A stretch of DNA of 64,000 nt, taken from NCBI GenBank assembly GCA_963281155.1, contig CAUJLY010000004.1:1798001-1862000 (forward strand), written 5' to 3'. The translations under genes were made by a program, and so were the position numbers. Below, piece by piece: positions 58,172 through 64,000 of the stretch (position 1 is the first letter of the stretch; the number at the start of each line of letters is the position of its first letter). The notes under the pieces were generated by a model that was not told the DNA's origin, made no database searches, and saw only the letters and a list, made by a program, of their open reading frames with translations. This DNA comes from Rhabditophanes sp. KR3021. Its lineage: Eukaryota > Nematoda > Chromadorea > Rhabditida > Alloionematidae.

Positions 58172-58524
58172 CTTTTTGCACTTTAAATTGAGCTGAAAAT
58201 AATAAGTTTAATATTTGCTTGTGATTTTGGTTATATTATCGAACCGACATTATAATATTTAGAAGTTAATTTTGTAATTTTTTAAAATACAAATAGTCCC
58301 CACACTCCATTTACAATTCAATTGGAACGCAATTTATTTAAAAAATCAAACTTTCAAAGAAGTGTTAACATGTTGGTTTGGCGTGTCCTTTGATAAATGT
58401 CATTTACTTTCATTGAAACAACTAATTGACACATAAAAAGATGAACAGGTATCTTGTGTTAAGGGTATGGAATAATCTGTGATCAAAAAGATGATTTATT
58501 CGTATCATAAAAAAGAAGCATAAA
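58172..58524. other. Intergenic, TRMT11 5' flank
   Basis: A TTATTTTCAG acceptor lies about 20 bases before the TRMT11 ATG on the minus strand (5' UTR intron or trans-splice site). Nothing else. Confidence 0.5.
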
Positions 58525-59209
58525 TTACAAAAGTTGTTCGATGTCTTTGATAAATGACTTTGGCTCAGTGGTTGGCCCGTATCTCTTAATCACTTTTCCT
58601 TCGCGGTCCACCAAGAATTTGGTGAAATTCCATTTCTACAAATAATGGCTGGTAATTAGGGTGGTGATTAGGGAACTTACGATTGCATCGATAAGGGTAC
58701 CCCCTTGTTCTTTCTTGAGAAAGACATAAAGTGGGGCAGCACTTTTCCCATTAACGTCTATCTTGTCGTAGAAATCAGCCTCAATTCCAAACTTCCCAGT
58801 CATCTTTTCTTCAATATCGAGGGAACAACCACTTTCTTGGTGTCCGAATTGATTACATGGGAAGGCAGCAACTTCAAGTCCCTTTGCCTTGTAATCTTTC
58901 AAAAGAATTGTCAATTGCTCATAATTAGCAGTTGTCAATCCACAAGCTGAAGCTACATTGACGATCAAAACAACTTTCCCGCTAAATCAATTGGTTACAT
59001 AGGCAACATCAAAAAACTTACCGATACTTTTCTAGAGAAACATCTTCTCCGTTAGCTCCTTTAACGGTAAATTGATAGATAGTTTTATCATCACTCATAT
59101 TGCAAATTTCTTTTGGTCTATTTAAAGTAAAATCGGTTAGTTTAAAGTGATTCGTTGTTAAGATAGGTTTCAGAACGATCAAAGGCAAAATAGCGAACAT
59201 CCAATACAT
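58525..59209 (-). CDS. Glutathione peroxidase (Cys type, GPX4/phospholipid hydroperoxide-like)
   Basis: Predicted 199 aa, exons 59022-59209, 58681-58981 and 58525-58635. Reduces lipid or organic peroxides using thioredoxin or glutathione. The catalytic site has Cys where selenoproteins have Sec: NVASACGLT (about C76); the other tetrad members are visible as [10 protein letters not shown] (Gln) and [12 protein letters not shown] (Trp). The first ATG adds a 37-residue hydrophobic leader ([17 protein letters not shown]), probably a signal peptide or anchor. A second ATG (M38, [10 protein letters not shown]) would give a 162-residue cytosolic form of usual GPX4 size; both may be used. No dimerisation-loop insert, typical of monomeric GPX4. 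Confident family call; compartment uncertain. Confidence 0.92.
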
Positions 59210-59788
59210 AATTAATGTGTTGTAAAAAACGAGCTAATGGAATGGTGGAAAATCGATCAATTCACAGGGGAAATGTAGGGAGAATATAAATCTGCCAAGG
59301 ACGATTATTTTGATTACTTTGTTACATCGAAAAAGTAAAAATTGTGATTTAACCTGAAATCAATCGTTTTGTACCCCTTATAATTGAATCCATTTTGTGC
59401 CTTTGCATTGATAAGAAACAAATATAAATATGCACAAATGTTACTTGGTAATACAACCAAAATATCATTCGATGTTATTACATGCTTCCAAGCACAATCA
59501 CATTCTAGTATCATGTAATTGCACGAAAGGTAGTATGTAGTTGAAAAGTTCATAAATCACTTCCCATTTACTCTAAAAACTTTCGAGAAATGATATCATG
59601 CGAATTTTAAAGAGTAAGATATAAAAGAAGTACATCATTTTATAATACAAACTATAAGGTACACAAAGAAATAGATAAAAAATTTATGACAACTTGTAGT
59701 AAATGTTTTCTTTTGTAAATTATGTCTTTTAAATAAGTTATACAATGTATGGTCATTAAATATTTTTAAAATATATATTTGTTTCTTG
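59210..59788. other. Intergenic between GPx and STAM
   Basis: Both neighbours are on the minus strand; 5' flank of GPx and 3' UTR of STAM. Nothing else supported. Confidence 0.5.
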
Positions 59789-61706
59789 TTATTGTTGTGG
59801 ATATTGATAGGATGGTTGTTGGTGTTGAGGGGCTCCTGGAGTTTGTTGAGGGTATGGTGAATATTGGGGGTATTCGTGATTTGGCTGGACAGGGTAGTAC
59901 ATTGGATTGGGAGCTTGATGCGGGGCTTGTTGTGTGGCTTGTTGAGGAACTTGTGGGTAAGGGATTGGGTTGTGTTGTTGTTGGGGGAAGTTTGGATCCT
60001 GGAGATTTCCTTGATTTGGCATCATTTGCGGAGGTTGCCCATACATAATTTGAGGATTGTACTGCTGTTGTTGATAATACATTTGATTCATCTGAGGTTG
60101 TTGGCCATACATCATCTGTTCATTCGGCAACATCTGACTATTTCTCCATTGAGAAGGCCCGGCATTTTCGTGTTCAAGAACCAAGTCGTGAATTGCCTCA
60201 TCGTACATAGCAAGTACATTTCTAATTGCAGCTTCAACTCTACTCAACTCAGCATGTGCATTATCAATTTCAACTATTTTTTCCTCCACAAGCGGTGCCA
60301 TATCTTCTACCTGTTGTTCAAGCTCAAGTACTTCAAAAGGATCGGAATCAGTAGTGCGTGGATCAATCGCTTCCATCATATTTATACAGTTTATTAAAAC
60401 ATCCATATCAATTTTTGGTTCCTTTAATGATCCATTTAAGCATGAGTCATGCCCATTACCACCGCATTCCAAGTCTGTTGACACAAAACTGGCCGGAAAT
60501 AAACCCATTCCGCGATGTGATTTGCCGCTCCACCAATTAGGATCGGATGAGTCTGTGACGGTGATTACGTCATCAGTAGCAATCGTCAGTTCATTGTCCT
60601 CTCCTGCCTCGAAATCATACAAAACACGGACTTTAAAATGCATATCATTTGCACCTGCTGTTGCAGAATCTTCTTTGCTGCATGATTCTTTTCTGGCAGA
60701 TTCACCAAAGAATGGCGAAGGGTAAATTTCATCGATCTTTTCTTTGAGGTCCTTGGTAGTAGCTTTTGACTTGTTAGGTCTTTTTTCATCATTGATTTGA
60801 AGTGAAAGAGCAATTGCCTGCAAGAGTTGTTCTTCTTCTTCGACTGAATTAACATAGTCTGGATTGTCGACAAATTGGGCCTTTTTTTTGGCGATCTCTG
60901 TTTCAGGCTCAAAGGAAAAACCATCTCTTTTGAGGTCTGAGTATAGAGCAATAAGCAAAGCCAAAGTCATGTCTTGAGTACACTCATTCTTAACCCAACT
61001 AGCCAATGCAACTCTCATCTTTTCACCAACTTGAAAGTCGCTTCCCGTACACAAGCTCCTTATAGTCTCAACCATCGGTTTCTTAGAAATATCCTTCCTG
61101 AGTGTAGGGCAGTTATTCCATAAAGCATCTAACAACGCTACACACAAAAAAACAATATTAGCATCACGATTATTGAGTCGTTTCTTAACACTGTTGAGAA
61201 AAGCAGTAACTTGCTTTTCTTCTTTGCATTCCTCATTTATCTTATCACAAATATCCATCAACAAACTCCAATTTTCCCCCTTTAAGTCTGGTGAGGTCAC
61301 CGTTTCGATGTCGGCATCAAAAGGACTGGATGAGCTTCCAAATAAGAACATTTCCTAAAAGCAAAAAATATGAATAAGACGGTTAAAGGAATGAAAAGTA
61401 GTAGACAATTTGAAAGTTATTGGTTTGTAAAATATGACGAAACAGACAAACAGTGCATACAACAATGTTTTTGACCATCACGAGCAGTCTCAACGTTCCA
61501 AAAACGTATTAAGACAAATCTAAAGTGAGTTTGTTTTTATCGCGACTGTACTGGCTTATATAAGTAAGGTCTCTTCAAATAATTAGTTTCACCGAATAGT
61601 TATTTGCATACAAATTAATATGCAAAAAACGTGGATAATAATATGCGAAAGAAGGCCCTAGAAATAACAAATTTACCTCTGCACTGATACCAAATAGTTT
61701 AAGCAT
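59789..61706 (-). CDS. STAM (ESCRT-0 signal-transducing adaptor molecule)
   Basis: Predicted 531 aa, exons 61677-61706 (10 codons) and 59789-61354. With HRS it forms ESCRT-0, sorting ubiquitinated cargo on endosomes. Order: VHS domain (about 20-155: ENWSLLMDICDKINEE, DANIVFLCVALLDALWNNC), a ubiquitin-interacting motif EEEQLLQAIALSLQ (about 185-200), an SH3 domain (KVRVLYDFEAGEDNELTI ... WWSGKSHRGMGLFPASFV), a GAT-type coiled coil (LELEQQVEDMAPLVEEKIVE), then a Gln/Pro/Tyr/Met-rich tail. The short first exon (MLKLFGISAE) splices in frame; alternatively translation starts at the ATG at 61351. The large second exon without introns is unusual for this window. Confidence 0.93.
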
Positions 61707-63131
61707 CGTCAATTTTCAAAACAGCCTAATGTAAATAATTAAAAGTTAATATATCAAAATGTATATAGTTGTTTGTGCAAATCAATTGAATTTAAATGAC
61801 CTAATTTTGAATCAGGAATATTCTTTACTATGTATTTTGTTTGATTTTGATTATTGGTAGATGATATTCATTTTTTCCGATAAAATTTGCGTGTTACTGA
61901 CAAAAACATGTACCTATCTAATGTTACTTAGTTAATATAAAAGCATATGCTGGTTAAATACTCGATTTGTTTAATCTGCTCTGATTTGACTGAATTTACA
62001 GACTATTATACTTCTGCTTTTGGAACAGTTCATGATGTGTTTTGTAGAATTTTGAAGAAGGATGGCAAAATTAAGGAGCCAATCTAACTGTGTTTCTCGA
62101 CGGGAGATGTGTTGTCAATTTATTTGGTGAAGATGCCGACAAAAGAACGAAAAGACTATGGGATGTACAGACAATGACTGTCATTTATTCCATAACAAAT
62201 GTAATTTATAAATTTATAATTTATTAGTATCTGTTATTGTATTATGGTTATAGAGCATTTCAACAATCTTGCTCAAAATAGTAAAGAAAATATTAAAACT
62301 GAAATGATTTTGTTACATACTTCTGGATGAGTTGGAATAGCTTCAAAAATTATGTGAATATGAAAAAACTTTGGCAATTGAAAAGATGAGACCTATTCAT
62401 GAACTTGGGGAGATACAGCTTATAGCACGGGAAGTATTGGATGGATTAGTTGAACGTATAGATCCAAAAGGAGGTGAGAGTAAGTCAGTATTGCAACATG
62501 AATTTTGTATCCGCATGGTAATTTTGGTTACCATAATGAATTGTTGATGAAAGCTTCACAAATACGAATATATTATTCAACCAAGCGAGGTTACCTTTTT
62601 ATTCTACAAATGTATCGAGGAAAGTGAACGTAAAAAATTAAAAGTTTGGTTAATGGTAGATATCAACAACTCTTTAGACAATTGTAAGCAACAACCGATG
62701 AAGGAATACTTTGCAAACACAGGTGGTAATATGCGCAAAATCTATTCGGAGATAACACATCCTTGTTATAATGTTTCTGATTCTGTAAGATCACGAAAAG
62801 GCAGTAATCGGTCAAGTAACACAAGATACAATTCTAAATAGTGATTCAGTATCCAAGCCTATCACGTGCGAGACTAGGTTTTATCCATTAATTAATTGCA
62901 ACAATTATTAAGATTCGAAAGGAAGAAGCAAATTTGTTCTTTTGAAATAGTTAAAACAACTTATTTTTGAATAATGTCAATCAACTTTATTGTGATAAAG
63001 ACTAAATGTACATAATTTTTAAAATGATTGATCATAAATTTAAATAAATAGCTTCATTTTCATAATATCCTAATTTAATTGATTAAAACAAGCCATTATA
63101 CATCCAATCAAACTTATTTTGTTCTTATGCT
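61707..63131. other. Intergenic with scattered coding-like remnants
   Basis: Coding-like pieces on the plus strand, in different frames and cut by stops: near 62000-62085 (TSAFGTVHDVFCRILKKDGK), 62386-62490 (IQLIAREVLDGLVERIDPKG) and 62550-62841 (QPSEVTFLFYKCIEESERKK onward, ending in an S/R-rich tail and TAG). They may be remains of one decayed gene. No family recognised. Confidence 0.4.
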
Positions 63132-64000
63132 ATGACTGACGCGCAACCTATTGAACCTTTAGTAGTCAACGTCGGGGATGTTGTCAGAGACACCTACATT
63201 GTCAAGAAGAAACTCGGTGGAGGTTCTTGTGGGTCTGTTTACCTGATGCAATCACTCAACAATGTCAAAGGAGCCATGAAATGCAAGGATGACAAGTTGT
63301 TGAAGTGTACGTTTAATTAGCATATTTTAAATTTATTAAAAATCTTTTCGGTGGAGTTATTTGTAATCAAGCAGATGCAAAAATCAAAGCATGTCTGCAA
63401 ATTGATCTCTTCTGGGAAGACAAACAATTACTGCTACATCATCATGTCTTTGTTGGGCACTGAACTGGGAGATTTGAGACGAATGCTGCCAGAACGTAAG
63501 ATGTCTTTGAGCACAACACTCCCAATCGGTATTCAGTGTTGCCAAGCTATCCAAGACATGCACGTCTCTTTCTTCATCCATCGCGACATAAAGCCGAGTA
63601 ATTTCGCGATTGGAGCCGAGGCTTTCAAGAGCACCTTCTACATTTTCGACTTCGGCTTAGCAAGGCAGATCATCAGTGTTGAAAAGGATGAGACAGCCAA
63701 GGAAGAAGGTTACTTTTAGAGGAACTGTTCGGTATTGACTAAAAGAGAATCTGGGCACTTGAAGGAGATCGTCACAGACAAGCAATTATTCAAAGATTGT
63801 CCAAAGTCTTTCATTGAGATTAATGGAATTCTCAAGAAATTGACTTACTTTGACAGGCCTGATTATGAATACATGCGGGCCATCTTCCTGAAGAATCTTG
63901 TAGAGGGTAAAGGAAAGTCGACAGACCCATTTGATTGGGAGATCATAGCAACCAAAAACGTCGTTAAAGGCCATAACCAAAAGAAGGATGAACGAGTTGA
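63132..64000 (+). pseudogene. CK1/TTBK-family protein kinase, broken, runs off the right edge
   Basis: Starts as an intact-looking kinase: VVRDTYIVKKKLGGGSCGSV, AMKCKDD, then HVCKLISSGKTNNYCYIIMS, SLLGTELGDLRRML, the catalytic loop HRDIKPSNFAIG and DFG in YIFDFGLARQ. All fit the CK1/TTBK-like group expanded in nematodes. Damage: the intron after KLLK (about 63308-63348) has GG or CG where an AG acceptor is expected; the frame shifts near 63706 before VTFRGTVRY; a stop follows at once; about 35-40 residues of the substrate-binding lobe are missing. Later, YFDRPDYEYMRAIF and DPFDWE are kept in another frame. Very probably a pseudogene. Confidence 0.75.

Noticed and set aside
59779..60397. Plus-strand Gly/Val-rich and Leu-rich frames
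   Set aside because: Antisense to the Gln/Pro-rich STAM tail, which naturally yields such frames.

Overview
The window is AT-rich animal nuclear DNA. Introns are short (mostly 38-55 nt, GT..AG, acceptors usually TTTAG or TTTTAG) and genes are packed on both strands. A nematode is the best guess. The cystathionine beta-synthases have two tandem catalytic-type domains, the N-terminal one without its lysine, an arrangement known from nematode CBS-1. There is also an innexin and a CHK/EcKinase-type kinase fragment. The genus cannot be told. I see no tRNA, rRNA, CRISPR or transposase gene, and nothing viral or bacterial.

Layout. 1-1.2 kb: decayed CHK-like kinase (-). 2.5-5.2 kb: two tandem SANTA-domain (KNL-2/Mis18BP1-like) proteins (+). 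6.1-7.9 kb: nucleoporin SEH1 (+) with a small secreted-protein gene nested antisense in an intron. 8.6-10.3 kb: protein with a 42-nt tandem repeat and Cys clusters (+). 10.5-13.2 kb: three small Thr-rich secreted or surface proteins (-). 14-16.1 kb: KICS2-like KICSTOR subunit (+). 16.1-22.2 kb: long gene-poor stretch. 22.2-28.5 kb: Scribble/LAP protein with LRRs, an array of V-x-F-D / T-P motifs and four PDZ domains (+). 29.4-34.5 kb: Ldh2-type dehydrogenase, GLYAT-like acyltransferase and ornithine aminotransferase (-). 34.7-44.2 kb: two tandem CBS copies (-) flanking an apparently inactive EXD3/MUT-7-like protein and PRP38 (+). 45.3-46.0 kb: PPP4R2 (+). 46.2-49.8 kb: innexin (-) with a possible alternative first exon and a processed pseudogene in one intron. 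52.1-53.7 kb: class I/II aminotransferase (-). 55.1-58.2 kb: TRMT11 (-), whose large intron holds a Cys-rich secreted gene (+). 58.5-59.2 kb: glutathione peroxidase (-). 59.8-61.7 kb: STAM (-). 63.1 kb to the end: broken CK1-family kinase (+).

Most genes are unrelated housekeeping functions: kinetochore, nuclear pore, splicing, PP4, mTORC1 amino-acid sensing, ESCRT-0, polarity, gap junctions, and sulfur and ornithine metabolism. Recurrent themes are tandem duplication with divergence (SANTA pair, CBS pair, innexin first exons), genes or gene remnants antisense inside introns (SEH1, KICS2, innexin, TRMT11), and one-base length changes, several of them in homopolymers (kinase fragment, mucin-like gene, TRMT11). 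Exon boundaries were set by hand from splice signals and reading-frame continuity; they are predictions.
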